From assembly GCA_963969345.1 (NCBI GenBank), contig OZ017766.1, positions 10,354,001 to 10,418,000 on the forward strand: DNA of 64,000 nt, in the 5' to 3' direction. A model generated the notes under the pieces. The model made no database searches and was not told the DNA's origin. It was given only the letters and a program-made list of their open reading frames with translations. Numbering within the stretch: the stretch's first letter is position 1; every line of letters begins with the position of its first letter. Positions 24,701-37,190 of this stretch are shown here, piece after piece. The position numbers and the translations under genes are program-made. The DNA is from Turbatrix aceti. Its lineage: Eukaryota; Nematoda; Chromadorea; Rhabditida; Panagrolaimidae.

Positions 24701-27700
24701 CGTTCGTTTTTTTCAACAAAATTTTTTTGTTGCATGACGTCAGTTTTTTTTTCCAGAACTCCCACCTGGAACCCAAAAATGCGAAGGTGAAGATTGCCTG
24801 GTTGAATGCACTCGAGACAGCCAATGCGGCACTGGCAAGTGTTCTGCTGGATCTTGCTACTGTGAGGGTGGATTTTTCGGTCCCAGTTGCCTCAAAAGTT
24901 TGTTTAATCCAATTTTTTTACCAAAAAAAAACAATGTTTTTGTCTTCCAGAAAGCAGCTTGTCTCCACAAAACATCGATTACACAGATTACACCCACGAA
25001 AAGTCGTCCAAAAACGCGACAAATGATTTGTATTGGAGAATTCTTGGCGTAAGCACCCCAAAATTTACCCAAAAAATTTGATCCCATTTTTAATTCTTTA
25101 GAACGAAGTCGAACTCGTCCTCCAAATCCCGGTCAACACCTGGACCGTCTTCGGCTTTCGTCCCGCCGACGCTGCCGACAAATGCACCTGGCTCGATCCC
25201 AACCGAGTAGTCAAACAAAAATTTGACTCCCAATCCGGCAACACTCTCGACGGATTTGACAAGATCAAAATCCAGCTTCTCAACGAAACAAACAATCAAT
25301 GCGGTGAAAACGAAGCCTTCAGTCAGTGTCCCGAGTACTCTAGGGAATGCGAAGCGTCCTGCGACTGGACATCCTTTCCGGAATCCATCCCCACCTGTCC
25401 CCGTGCCTGTGGCAAGGCCCGATGCGTCTGCGCTGAGGGTTTTGTCCGTACCGGAAATGGCCTCGACAAGTGCGTGCCGTTCAACGTCTGCCAGGAAGAA
25501 GTGACCGTTGAGTGCGCGGCGAATGAGACGTGGGCCAAGTGTGGTCAGGCTTGTGAGCCTACTTGCAAGACTATGTATGATACGGTAGGATATTGATAGT
25601 TTTTTGGGGTGCATTGGAAAAACTTACTTTTTTAGGCACCCTGTAAGCAGGCGTGTGCTCAGCCTTCTTGCACGTGCTCTGATAATTACGTTCGACATGA
25701 AGGAAAGTGCATCTTGTGGAACCATTGTCCGAGTAAGTTTTTTTAAATTCAATACAAGCGGTTCGCTTATTTTTGCTTATATAAGCGGTCTGCTTATTCA
25801 CGCTTATACAAGCGATTCGCTTGTTCGGAAAATAAACACAAATCGAATTCCGATTAATAATTTTCAAAATAAGCGATTCGCTTATATAAGCGTCTTTGAA
25901 TAAGCGAACCGCTTAAATAAGCGGAATGCAATATTTTGCTCAAAAATTCATTTCTAAACAAAATTTTAACTTCTAGACCTCGAAGCGAAGGTGCTCCTCC
26001 CCTCCAACGTGATCGTAGCCACAACAACCGCACCCCGTGCAGCATCTGCATCCACGACCACTCCCAAAACGACCCCACAACCCCCAACAACCGAAGCAGC
26101 AGAATGGACCGCAGAAGACATCTCCCGTACCCCAGCCCCGACCAAGTGTCAGTCAAACGAAACCCTCAACGAGTGTGGACGCATCTGCGAAGCGGACTGC
26201 TCGACACTCTTCGTCCGGGGTGAATGCGCAGAGTGCAGCACGCCTTCGTGCGCGTGTCTCCAGGGCTTTGCCCGTCATGAGGGAAAGTGCATCTACTGGG
26301 GTGACTGTCCCTTCGATGACGTATCTACCATTGCTCCGAAATCGACTATCAAACATCTCCTCGAGCAGACAGCTCCCAGCACGACAGCTCGTACACCTGA
26401 GGATTCGGTTGATCGAGCCAAGGCTGCGGCTGTCAAGACAGCGGTTGTAGACAAACCTGAGGTTTCTGAATCCCAGGATCCTGTGCCGACGATTCTGAAC
26501 AAGGATCCCACAGATGAAGAACTCAAACGCGCGGAATCGGATATTATTGGTGACGCGTGCTTCGGAGAATGGCGTTATCCCAGAAATTGTCAGAGCAACT
26601 GTCAGTACCGACTGGCATGGAATCTCGAAGACGAAACCGATGAGATCGAATTTTCTCTTGAAACTACGATTGTCGATAACTCATGGACAGGTGTTGGATT
26701 TTCAAAGACAGGATCCATGAGAAATATGGATTTGATCGTTGTCAAGTCGAGAAACGGGAAATTGACCCTTCACGACATGTTCAGCCGGGGTTACGGTACG
26801 AATTTTTTGTTAGGGTCTTGCAGCGAATTTATTATTAAAAAAATTGCAGATCGGCCTGTGGATGACGCGGTCCCAGGATGTATCTGCTCCAACGGTTATT
26901 GGCACTCACGTCAACGGCACTCTCCGAGCCCAATTTACCCGAAAAAGAACAACAGGTGACAACTCTACGGATTTGATCCTTGGAGGATCAAATGCCGAAG
27001 ATTGCCTTCATTTTATCTTCCCAGTCAACGGTGGAAAACTGGATTCTTACGGTAACATTATCAAGCACGGCGAAACTCCCTACGTCACTCCTCATCCTGT
27101 CTGTGTAAAATCCTGCGAGACTGAAGACTCATCCGACGGCGTCGATGAACTCTCCTGCGCGAGTGAATACCGATTTCCTGAAAACTGCAATGACACTTCC
27201 TGTCAGTACATTGCTCGCTGGAGCCTCAATGAATCCGCCATGGAAGTTCGCTTTGAAATTAAATCCCAAGGCATTGGTCGCTGGACTGGTATCGGTCTTT
27301 CCCGGGATGGACAGATGACAAATTCTGATATTTATACCGGATGGGTGTACAACGGTAAACCCTACGTTATTGACAGATTTGCATATGGAAAACAGCTACC
27401 GGCTATAGATTCCGCGGATAGACAGGATTTGTACAATATTGAGGGCAGCATTGAAGACGAATATCAGGTACGTAAGGATAACGGTGAAAAAAGGGATAAA
27501 AAGTTATCCGCCTCCTAAGGGGCTCGAACCCTTGGCCTTGGGATTAAAAGTCCCACGCTCTACCAACTGAGCTAAAGAGGCGCGCATTTTGACTGCCTGC
27601 GTGCGTTTTTAAATGGGCTGACGCAGGTGAAGGAAAAGGGAAATAAGTTTTTTTTCTTTTTTTAGACAATTGCCTTCACCCGTAAAGTGGATACAAAGGA

Positions 27701-30700
27701 TAAGAAAACGGATTTCGCTCTTGACGACTGCTTCTACTTTTTGTTCCCCATCGGTGGAGGACGCGTTCTCGCAAGAAAGAGCCAGGATTTCCAAAATCCG
27801 AGGACCCCGATTGGATATCATGACATGAAACAACCCCAAATTTCGACGACCAGAATTTGTTTCTGCAACGAAGAAGAAGTTCCCCTTGCTGCTATTCCAG
27901 GTGGAGTGAGGAGAAGGCGGGCAGCTGCTGTCAAGCCTTCTGAAGCACCTGACGTCCTCCCTGATCTCGCCAAGATTGGACAGATTTCCATGGCTGAGAT
28001 GACCGGTAAAGCTGCTTACAACGTTAAAAGTGGGTTTTAAAACCGAAAAAATATATGAAAATTAATTTTAAATTTTTTTCAGTGGATCCCTTCGCGTGCT
28101 CTGACGTTACCGTAATCAAGGTTCTCCCAGGTGGACAATCCCGGGTCGTCGATGCTTTTGCCTATAGCAAATATGGACTTGAACCTGACGAGTTTTACGG
28201 TGGAGTCCAGTCTTACACTGATATTTCATCGGCTGAGAATAACGGACGAGCTGTTGTTGTACTACGGCGACCACTGTCCCCAGCTGACAGCTTCGATCAT
28301 GAGTTCCCAGAGGGCGAGAGATCCCAGGTCTTCTGGGCAAATGGTCCACCTGGAAACTCACCTGTCAGACTCTCCGGTGCGGCAAATGTTGAGACATTCT
28401 TTATCGATTTCAAGCAGAGCAGTACACTTTCTCCGTTGTCTACGACGACTCTCGCTGCTCCGACGACGAATCCTTCTGAGAGGAAAATTGGAAGAACACA
28501 GGAGGTGCCGACCACACCTGAGATCGCGGATCTCGAGGATATCACGGCTACAACTGCTGATACCGTGCCGTTTAATGTGGATTCTGGATTGTTGGAATCT
28601 GCGCTACCGGCTTCTGTACAGCCTCAGACTGTTACCCCGAGATTGCCTTCTGTGGCGACGAGGAAGTTGTCTACGATTCCGTCTGCGACGTCACCTGCTC
28701 CGGTGGGTAAGCCTCTGCCGGTGTCTTCGACACCTGAGCCTGTTCCTCTTGCTGAGCCTGAGACTGAAGTTCCGGAAAGCGAAAATGAAAACGATAATGA
28801 TAACGGAATCGACGAGGACGACAGCATCGAAGCTGTTAACGTCAATGTTCTCGAATCCAGGCCTCAGGGTACCCCGGTTTCTGTTCCCGGTTCCGGTTCT
28901 TCTTCCCCCTGCCACGGCACATTTGCCTACCCAGAAGGCTGCAACGACGATTCTTGCTCGTACTCAGTTTCTTGGCAGACAGATGGCGTCAATGCACACT
29001 TCACACTTTCGACTTACATCAGCCCAGAATCCTGGACCGGTATTGGCTTCTCCGCCGACGGTGCCATGGCAAATGCAGATGCTATTATCATTTCCCTGCT
29101 CAAGGATTCTACGGTTACGATCACTGATCAGTTTTCACCTGGCTACGGACGTCCAAATGTCGACGATAGTCAGGACATCTTTGGCATCGACACGAAATAC
29201 TCGAATGGTGTTCTGACCGCCAATTTCTCACGAAGCCTGACAACCCAGGACGAATCCTCGGATGTTGATTTGGCTCAGTGTCAGTTCTTTATCTTTATCC
29301 AGTCTCCAGGTCGTCTTGAGGGTGGATCAGCCGGGCTACGGAAGCACAGTGAAACTCCTGCGACTTCCAAAACGCATATTTGTCTTGGAAAATGCGGAGC
29401 ACGTGAAGAAATTGTTTCAACGACACCTTTGATTCTTGAAACGATTACCAAGAAAAAACCTGATCGACAGGATAACGTCCAGCTCAGCAAAGGTGCCGGA
29501 CCCGTCCAAATCCCGCCCTTCAAGCCACCCAGCCACTTTGTTTACGATGCCGTCCTTCGATTCGGTAATCTCAAGTATTCCGACGAACTTGAAGAAATCC
29601 AGAACCCCAGCACACGAAAACTTGCTTCAGCAGTCGAACAACAGTTGGGTGCACCACTCAAGAAACACTGGCCGGAGAACTTTGAAAACATCAAGACTGT
29701 CAAGTTTGCCAAGGGTGACGGAAATGTGCAGAGCCTTCTGAGGTTGAACTTTAATGGAACAAATTCACCTGATGTTAAACAGGTGGAACAGTTCCTGCGT
29801 TCCGAAGCATCTTCTGGAAAGATTGGAGATCTTTCCGTTGATCCCAAAGCTTTGGTTCTTCGCGAGAACAAGGATAGGAATATTGAAAATGAATGGGCTC
29901 CGATTAAGAATATTTTGAACTACGTCATCATTGCCGCGATTCTTTTGGTTTTGACAGGAATTTTGCTTGGTCTTTGTTGCTGGACGTTCCGGAGATCAAA
30001 GAGGCAGTCTTATGTAGGTTTTTTTTTGGTTTAGGTGCGAAAATTGGTTTGATTTCTTAAAATAAGCGATTCGCTTATATACGCGATCCGCTTATTTCAG
30101 GAAGCGCTTATATAAGCGTGTTGCTTATTTCTGGAAATAACAATAACGTAAACATTTTTTGTTAGTTTTTGCTTTCTTTTGAAAATAAGCGAACCGCTTA
30201 TATAAGCACCTTTGAAATAAGCAGAGCGCGTATATAAGCAGGACGCTTATTTTTAGAACAAATCAGGGTTCTTTTAAGTAAATAAGAAACCAAAAACACG
30301 TGAACGTAAATTTATAATGTTTTGTATACAAGCGGATCGCTTATATAGGCGCAACAAAACATAACCATAAACAGCATGAAAACAAAATATCGGACTTTAT
30401 CCGGCGCGGGATGAATTACTTTCCCACGCTCTTTTGTGCTTTTTCCCAGGCTTGTGCGGCAACTGGATATTTTTATTCTTTCATTGCGAGCCAATAATAA
30501 CCTCTCACACAACTTTCAGCCCGCTGAAGCTCTCTCCTTTGCCCCGCAACAAATGCAGAAGAACTTCTATAACGGCCCATACATCTCCGAGCCCATCTAC
30601 GACATCAACAGCGATCCCCGCCTCGCTAAACGACCAATAACCACGACGTCTTCGTCGTCTCCCAAGTCCTCACCTGAGACCAACGGTCGAACAGGTGCAG

Positions 30701-30984
30701 GTGCAGGCTCCAAATCCCATCCCGAAGAAACGCCCAAGGGCATTGGTGAGACAACGTACAAGGAGTGGCACAAGATGGTCGCATCCAAAGACACGCCCAC
30801 CCATCACCAGGAATCCGCTGCCATCTCACGCCCGGCTTCGAGGCTTTCAACCGCAGCGACAGCCGTTGCCCCGCCCCCACTCCCACCACCCGCACCCTAC
30901 GTCTCCTATCCCTACGAGTCCGGCTACTACACCCTCGGCGGTGACCATCGCATGCCACCGCCGGCTTACTACCGTCACTACTAG
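21709..30984 (+). CDS. DOMON/TIL/EGF/SEA single-pass membrane protein (reading frame broken once)
   Basis: Eleven exons: 21709-21886, 24417-24701, 24757-24897, 24951-25048, 25102-25584, 25636-25732, 25977-26795, 26850-27467, 27666-28029, 28083-30013 and 30520-30984. Order of parts: signal peptide (1-21, AIVLFLAGIAVVKA), an unknown domain, an EGF-like module (CSAGSCYCEGGFFGPSC, about 180-200), three TIL-type Cys-rich modules (about 300-520), Thr/Pro linkers, DOMON 1 (from about 620), DOMON 2 (from about 804), a long Ser/Thr/Pro stalk, DOMON 3 (from about 1303), a SEA-like domain (about 1505-1623, no clear GSVVV cleavage motif), one TM helix (about 1641-1663) and a Pro/Tyr-rich tail. DOMON domains bind haem or sugar, so a surface adhesion or redox role is plausible but unproven. 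Exon 8 is one nucleotide out of phase with exon 7: exons sum to 5479 nt, one more than a multiple of three. AATAAA is at 31306-31311. Confidence 0.85.
22974..23046 (-). pseudogene. tRNA-Leu(CAA)-like relic
   Basis: On the minus strand the intron holds a D-arm-like TAGCCGAGTG, an anticodon-loop-like ACTTTCAAG and a perfect B box GGTTCGATTCC. The acceptor stem does not close, the T stem has a mismatch and there is no variable arm. It is therefore read as a decayed tRNA or the head of a tRNA-derived SINE, not a working tRNA. Confidence 0.5.
25735..25925. repeat. AAGCGnnnCGCTT palindrome cluster, DOMON gene intron 6
   Basis: At least five copies of the 13-bp palindrome family (AAGCGATTCGCTT, AAGCGGTTCGCTT, AAGCGAACCGCTT) occur, separated by TATATAAGCG-type spacers. 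They fill most of this 244-bp intron. The same motif fills part of intron 10 of the same gene. Confidence 0.85.
27509..27581 (-). tRNA. tRNA-Lys (anticodon UUU)
   Basis: Read on the minus strand, 73 nt fold as a full cloverleaf. The acceptor GCCTCTT pairs with AGGAGGC, the D arm is GCTCAGTTGGTAGAGC, the anticodon stem-loop is TGGGA-CTTTTAA-TCCCA with anticodon TTT, and the T arm is AAGGG-TTCGAGC-CCCTT. A and B boxes are intact and there is no intron. It lies antisense within intron 8 (27468-27665) of the DOMON gene. Confidence 0.95.
30057..30352. repeat. AAGCGnnnCGCTT palindrome cluster, DOMON gene intron 10
   Basis: This is the same motif family as in intron 6 (AAGCGATTCGCTT, AAGCGAACCGCTT, AAGCGGATCGCTT and diverged copies), again with TATATAAGCG spacers, spread over about 295 bp. 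Confidence 0.85.
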
Positions 30985-32028
30985 TCTTCTGATTTTATTG
31001 AACAGTCTCTCTTCTCTCCAATATTTTTTTGATCGTGATGGCCAGTGTTCAGATTGATTCCCAACATTTTTTAAATTTTTTTTTCAGTATTTTAAAATTT
31101 TTTTCATATTTCCATGCTTTTTTAAAAGCATCTGCTCAAAACAAAATCGTATATTTTCCCAAGGCGTGCCGCATTCATTTACATATTTGTTCATTCCATA
31201 TTTAATATAAAATTTGTTATAAATAATACACAGATTTTGGAATTGTTAAATATTTAGTATTATTAATTTTTTAATTGTTCGATGACATTTTTTCCTTCAG
31301 GATGCAATAAAGTGAAAATTTTTATGTTTCGTGGATAAAAAAAAGGAAATTGAAAAATTGGATTTTTGATTGCAAAAAAAGTAAATTAGGTTTTTTGTTC
31401 TAAAACGTACTTACTCAACTTTTTTTGTGTTTCAAATTTGATTTTTTTTTGATTAAAAATTGCAATTCAAAATGTAAAAAAACTAATGTAAAAAATTATC
31501 TAAAATTATTTATTACCTTGTGCATCAGTTGTTTTTCCGACGCACGCCGACCAGGTGAATCGTAAACAATAACCACATTTTTTGTCCATTATCTGTCACC
31601 TTGGAAATGTCAGATCCTAACGACTTTGACGTTTCATTTCACTTAAAAAATTGGTTGTACTATGCATTTTTTTAAAAATAAGTTGAAACTCACCTCACAT
31701 CAATGCACATATTCCATCTGTCAAAAAATTAATGCCACATAAAAATCTCCAACAACAACAACAAGCATGTGTCCGACAGGGCCAAATGCAGTCGGTGCCC
31801 TTTTTTCTTTCAATGTCATTTGATTTATTTTTATTGCATCCAAACTACTCGTATCCCAAAAAAAATTCATTTTTTCTATTATAATTTTTTTTATATAGAA
31901 CGATAAACACGATCGTAAAAAAAACTGTGCTATTTCTGTTGTGCTCCATGGTACGCTGGTCGGTCGCCGGTAGTCAGTCAGCATCTGCAGCTTCAATAAA
32001 GAAGCATGCATGCTAGCTAGCAAGTTAA

Positions 32029-33414
32029 GAGGGAGTCTGCGACAGGATTTAGTTTCGACGGAACAGCTATTTTATGACGACAAATGTTTTGTGCCCAAGT
32101 TGTAAGGGACCATGGGTAAGGTCTAAATCCGGGATATTAGATTTTTCTGATGCCGGATTCTGAAGCGGCAGCTTCTGAAAGTTCACCACCCCTGATTTTT
32201 CAAGTTGCTTCATGGTTGAGGCAAAAATCTGATATTTTGGATACGGGGGTTTCTTGGCACGGGAAATCGATTGGCGTACTCAGATTTTTCAAAAAACATC
32301 TGGTTTTCCTGTAATTATCGATTTTTGTCAATTAACGTTACTTTATGGCCTCTGGTAATTTTAAAAAAAAGTTCCGTTTTGTACAGACCCTTTTATCTTG
32401 TAGCCCGTCTTTTTCTGTGTCGGATAAGCTCAAAAAATAAAAAAAAGGAGGGATACCAGAAGGCCATATCCGTGGTTTTCCGTCGCGCACTCGAGTAAAA
32501 AGCGCGCGCACAGTCTCTTTTTCGCTTCGCTGGACAAAAAAGTGATGCGCGCGCACGTAACAGGAGTCAACTTTGAAAAATTGCCCTGAAGCTAGTTTTT
32601 GCTTTGAATGCTTGTGGTCATTTTGTTTGGTTTGGGCATGTCCCAAAGATTGTTTTCGGCCACTTTTCTCTTTGATCGGTTAATTTTGCGCAGTGCTACA
32701 GGCGACAAAAGAAACATGAACTTTCAAATGCCGTATCTGATCGGAAATTTATGCAATAAAGAGCACAAGTAGCTTAAAACAATCTTTGGGACATGCCCAA
32801 ACCAAACAAAATGACCGCAAGCATTCAAAACAAAAACTAGCTTCAGGACAATTTTTCAAAGTTGACTCCTGTTACGTGCGCGCGCATCACTTTTTTGTCC
32901 AGCGAAGCGAAAAAGAGACTGTGCGCGCGCTTTTTACTCGAGTGCGCGACGGAAAACCACGGATATGGCCTTCTGGTATCCCTCCTTTTTTTTATTTTTT
33001 GAGCTTATCCGACACAGAAAAAGACGGGCTACAAGATAAAAGGGTCTGTACAAAACGGAACTTTTTTTTAAAATTACCAGAGGCCATAAAGTAACGTTAA
33101 TTGACAAAAATCGATAATTACAGGAAAACCAGATGTTTTTTGAAAAATCTGAGTACGCCAATCGATTTCCCGTGCCAAGAAACCCCCGTATCCAAAATAT
33201 CAGATTTTTGCCTCAACCATGAAGCGACTTGAAAAATCAGGGGTGGTGAACTTTCAGAAGCTGCCGCTTCAGAATCCGGCATCAGAAAAATCTAATATCC
33301 CGGATTTAGACCTTACCCATGGTCCCTTACAACTTGGGCACAAAACATTTGTCGTCATAAAATAGCTGTTCCGTCGCCTTCACCTTATTCCTAAATCCTG
33401 TCGCAGACTCCCTC
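32029..33414. mobile_element. TTAA-flanked palindromic element, copy 1 (1386 bp)
   Basis: The two halves are near-perfect inverted copies (about 660-bp arms). Ends are GAGGGAGTCTGCGACAGGAT and its complement, each bordered by TTAA (32025-32028 and 33415-33418). Arms encode mirror-image 75- and 102-codon ORFs of no known family. No transposase was seen, so it is non-autonomous. TTAA borders fit piggyBac-type insertion, but a TA target (Tc1/mariner) cannot be excluded. Confidence 0.85.
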
Positions 33415-35859
33415 TTAATTGTGAATATACATATACATACCAGATAGTGCTCATTTGTGGATGGTTGTCCCTGCGTACATATTTTTCATTATTTTCACAA
33501 ATTCTTGTGTCTCTTTTTCTTCTTTTTTTTCTTCTGGTTATGGATTCTCTATTTATGACGGACTTGCTAGGTTAGGGTGACGTGCCGCCGGAAGTCTAGT
33601 CAATTTGTGGAAAAAATTGGGTGACAAAAGCCAAAAAAATACGACAGACTCACTAATTGGGATGTTAAGGGGGGAGGAGAGTGAGTCTATTGTTTTTTTT
33701 TGTTCTTGGTGCTTCCGGGTAATCGTTCTTAGACACCTGGATTATTTTTGGGTTTTGACCACCCGGAACGGCCAGATTTTTATGTTCGGTAAAATTTTTT
33801 TTGACAACATTGGTAATTTTAATTCAAAAACCCGCGCAAATTGATTTCAAAACGTAAAAAAAATTATTTCGGTGTTTTTTTAAGTTTTTTTAAAAATTGA
33901 AAAAAAAATTATTCACGTTTTTTGAAAAGTTGTGCAAAACCCGGTTGGGCGGTGCTCTTTGCGAGCCAAAATTTCAAGTCCAAAAAAATTGCATTTTTGT
34001 GAAAAAAAAACATTTTATGGATACTAACATCAAAAAAATTTGATTTTTCTAATGATTTCGGATAATTTTGCACGTTTTTTTATTATTTTTCAGCTCCTTC
34101 TTTTTTTTTTCATTCCAGAGAACACCACCCAAATTGTCCCCTTTCTTTCGTAAGCATAATTTTGTCTCCCCTGTGGGATCGTTACCACTGCTGGACTATG
34201 TACGTTCCATGCTGCATGTAGCAGTCAACCAACAAGTCAAGAGACAAAAAAATTAGAAATTGACCAACCGAAAAAAAATTAGGTTATCTTCGTACTAACC
34301 CTGTCTTTTTTTTCTGCTGCGATGATGAGATAACTTATGTAAATTAAAATGAGATAAAAAAGATGAAGAAATGAACCAAAATTAAGGGTAATTTTTAATC
34401 AAAAATAATGTTGCGTTTGCACAAAAGAAAAAATAACGTTTTGTTTTTTGGAATAAAAATTGCCGAAAATTGAAAATTACATTTGTTGTTGTAATTTTTG
34501 ATGACGTCATTTTTTTGCAGCTAAAAATGTGAAATCATTGTTCAGCCATGAATTCTGTTTTTTTTGTTCGTTAAGGATTGAAGCGTAATTTGACACTTTT
34601 CTATTCGATATATGTACATATATTTTTTTGTTTGCAACAAAAATGGTTGTCTTGCTTTGGGGGATTTTTTATGCCAAAGCAAGGTATCAATGACAAACAA
34701 ACTGAAGGAGTGTAAAAACGGTGCGAGGGGGAGTGAAAACTATACTTACTATGTTTTTTTTTCATAACTAGTTGATATTTATTTTTATGCATTATTTTTG
34801 CAAAGAACTTTAATTGGGATGAAATCTCATAATTTTTTACAGGTTTTCTTTTACGTGCCGATGCTTTGATGCTTTGAAGTTTTGATAAGATCGCTGGAAA
34901 ATTTGAGTATGGCACAAGATCGTAAAAGTTGAATTAGGAGGTTTATTGATGACGTCTTTGGATATTTTTTATAGAATGCGACGTCAGATTTTTCAATTTT
35001 TTGTAAATTTCTGAATTAAAACTGAAGTAAAATTTTTTTTGTAAAATAAATTTTTTGATAAAAAAAACCCTACAACGTGGACAAACAAAACTTTCAAAAA
35101 ACAAAGTTTAGCTTTTTTTACGAAAATTGTTTTTCGCTCAAAAAAAATTTTTTGTAAAATTTAACAATTTTTTGTACCCATAAATGACCAAAAATTTTAC
35201 AAATTTGTCATTTCGTTTCGTGTACGTTTTTTTTCATTTAATATATAACAACTTGTTAGGAAGCATCGGCGCAAATGATCTCCCCTCCTACATACTTTTA
35301 CCCGGAAAAAGGACGAAAAAAATGTTGTTATCTAAAAACTAAGAGCACCCCTCCTCCCTTCCTTCGAGTTAAAAAAAAAATGAAGTTGCCCTTGTCGTGC
35401 AGATGAGCGTATGAGCGTGACGCTACTGCTTGCAGGCTTCGGCATTCTGGCCTAGCGCGATATTGTAGTACATATAGTCTACTTCATCCATCTCCCTCCC
35501 ATACCAACAACAAAATGCTCCTCCCTGAAAGGAGAATGAACGAGCGAACGAACGAACGAACGAACGAATGAATGTTGGCCAGGACTCGAAAACTCGATGG
35601 GAGTCGGTCGTCAAGTCGAGCGCAAGCAGGCAAGCAAGCGAGCCGATAATGTAATTGACGAGCGGGCATCAACTCACCCAGCTTCAGGAACTGGCTAGCT
35701 TTCACATCTCCCAACAACTATGTGTAGATATGCATTTACTATCTTTGCTGTCTAAATTTTATTCATTTTTTTTTCTGTGTGCTATCTTCTTATCCTTATC
35801 GATGTTCCCCATCTGGAAGACGGACGGAAATGCATGCCTATCATTGACCGTGCTTCGGC

Positions 35860-36190
35860 AAAAACGTAGCAGGCTGCAATCTTTTACAATTTAGATATCT
35901 AGACATTTTTAAATATCTAAAACAATTTTCTAGACATCAAAAATTTTTTTTAATGTATTTAAAAAAATCTAAAAAAATTTTGAACCGTATTTAAAAATAT
36001 CTAAAAACGTAGTAGACAGGAATCTTTTTTAATTTAGACATCTAGACTTTTTTTAAATATTATAATCTGAAACAAAATGTATAGAAAAATTTTGAACCGC
36101 AAAAAACATTTTTTTTAGACATTTTTAAATATCAAAAAACGTAAAAGACTGCAATCTTTTCCAATTTATACTTCTACACATTTTTAAATA
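35860..36190 (+). repeat. Three-copy tandem repeat (~125-140 bp units)
   Basis: Units start aaacgta(g)...ctgcaatctttt near 35863, 36004 and 36128, each followed by aattta(g/t)acatctagac-like and tttttaaatat segments. Copies are clearly diverged. Confidence 0.6.
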
Positions 36191-37190
36191 TTGATCTCTT
36201 AGTTTTCCACTTTTTTGGTGATATCAAAATACCATCCATCCGTTCATCGAATTCCCCCTGTGTTTCTAAATACATATTGCGTGTCACAAATAATAAGCAC
36301 GCAACCAACAAAAAAAATACACATAATATTTATTAGCAGCCTGTGCTACTTTTTGCTACCTGTACATACTAGCTTCTATAGAAGCTGGTCGTACATAAGC
36401 GTTGAATGATGAATAGATGACAAATTAATAGCATCTCATGCCTAGTCCAGTCCCGTCCTTTCCAGTCGTGTTTTGGCATTTATTCCTTTCCCACAGTGGT
36501 TGTTGCTTTCTCCACGGTAACCGGTAAACGAGCGCTGTACCAAAACGGAAATTTGCTTTTATTTGTGTTTTGCGTACGTACTTATGTATTTTGCCATGTG
36601 CGATAGTTGATAGCTAAATTGCAGTTAAAACTTGTTTATGACCCATTCAAAAAAAGGGGTACAATCTGTGAAAAAAAATCAATTACATATAAAAGTTTCT
36701 GTTTCTGAATGTTGCAAAAAACGATTACATATTTATTTTTATTTCGTATTCAAAAATACATAAAATAGATGTTCTACGATATTAAAAATAAAACTAAACT
36801 TATTTACTGTGTTTTTTTTGTTTTTTTTACTGTTTTTTTCCGATTCGATAAAAATCACACTTTTTACTGTTTTTTGTCCTTTTTCAAAAAAACCAAAGAA
36901 ACTCGTTTTGGAATGTTTAGAATCGCAAAAAATCACATGCAAAATACAAATTTAAAAAAAATATTTTTTTTTTTACAATATTTTTTACATTTTTAACCGT
37001 GATTTTTATTTTTGGGACGTTTTGTTTGTTTGTTAATTCCAAAAATCTATATTTCATAAAAATGTGCAATGTGAACTTTTCAGATGCTCTAACACGGTCG
37101 ACAAACATCAGATGCAGCTCCATGTTCTCGCTACACGTTTTGTCACGTGACCTGACATTTCCAAATCCAAATCCAAATCCAGTCACATTG

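Larger units (their letters stand above)
30985..37190. other. Intergenic region with repeats
   Basis: About 6.2 kb between the DOMON gene and the Ly6-like gene. It contains the DOMON poly(A) signal at 31306, the palindromic element 32029-33414, a GAAC/GAACG simple repeat near 35541-35570, and a three-copy tandem repeat at 35860-36190. The rest is AT-rich with no coding signal I can support. Confidence 0.55.

Noticed and set aside
26796..26822. Alternative 27-nt intron that would restore the DOMON 1 frame
   Set aside because: It is too short for a spliceosomal intron and would insert a non-DOMON peptide in place of the matching RPVDD segment.
32271..33161. Mirror-image 75- and 102-codon ORFs in the two arms of the palindromic element
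   Set aside because: The same peptides appear on both arms simply because the arms are inverted copies; there is no recognisable domain.
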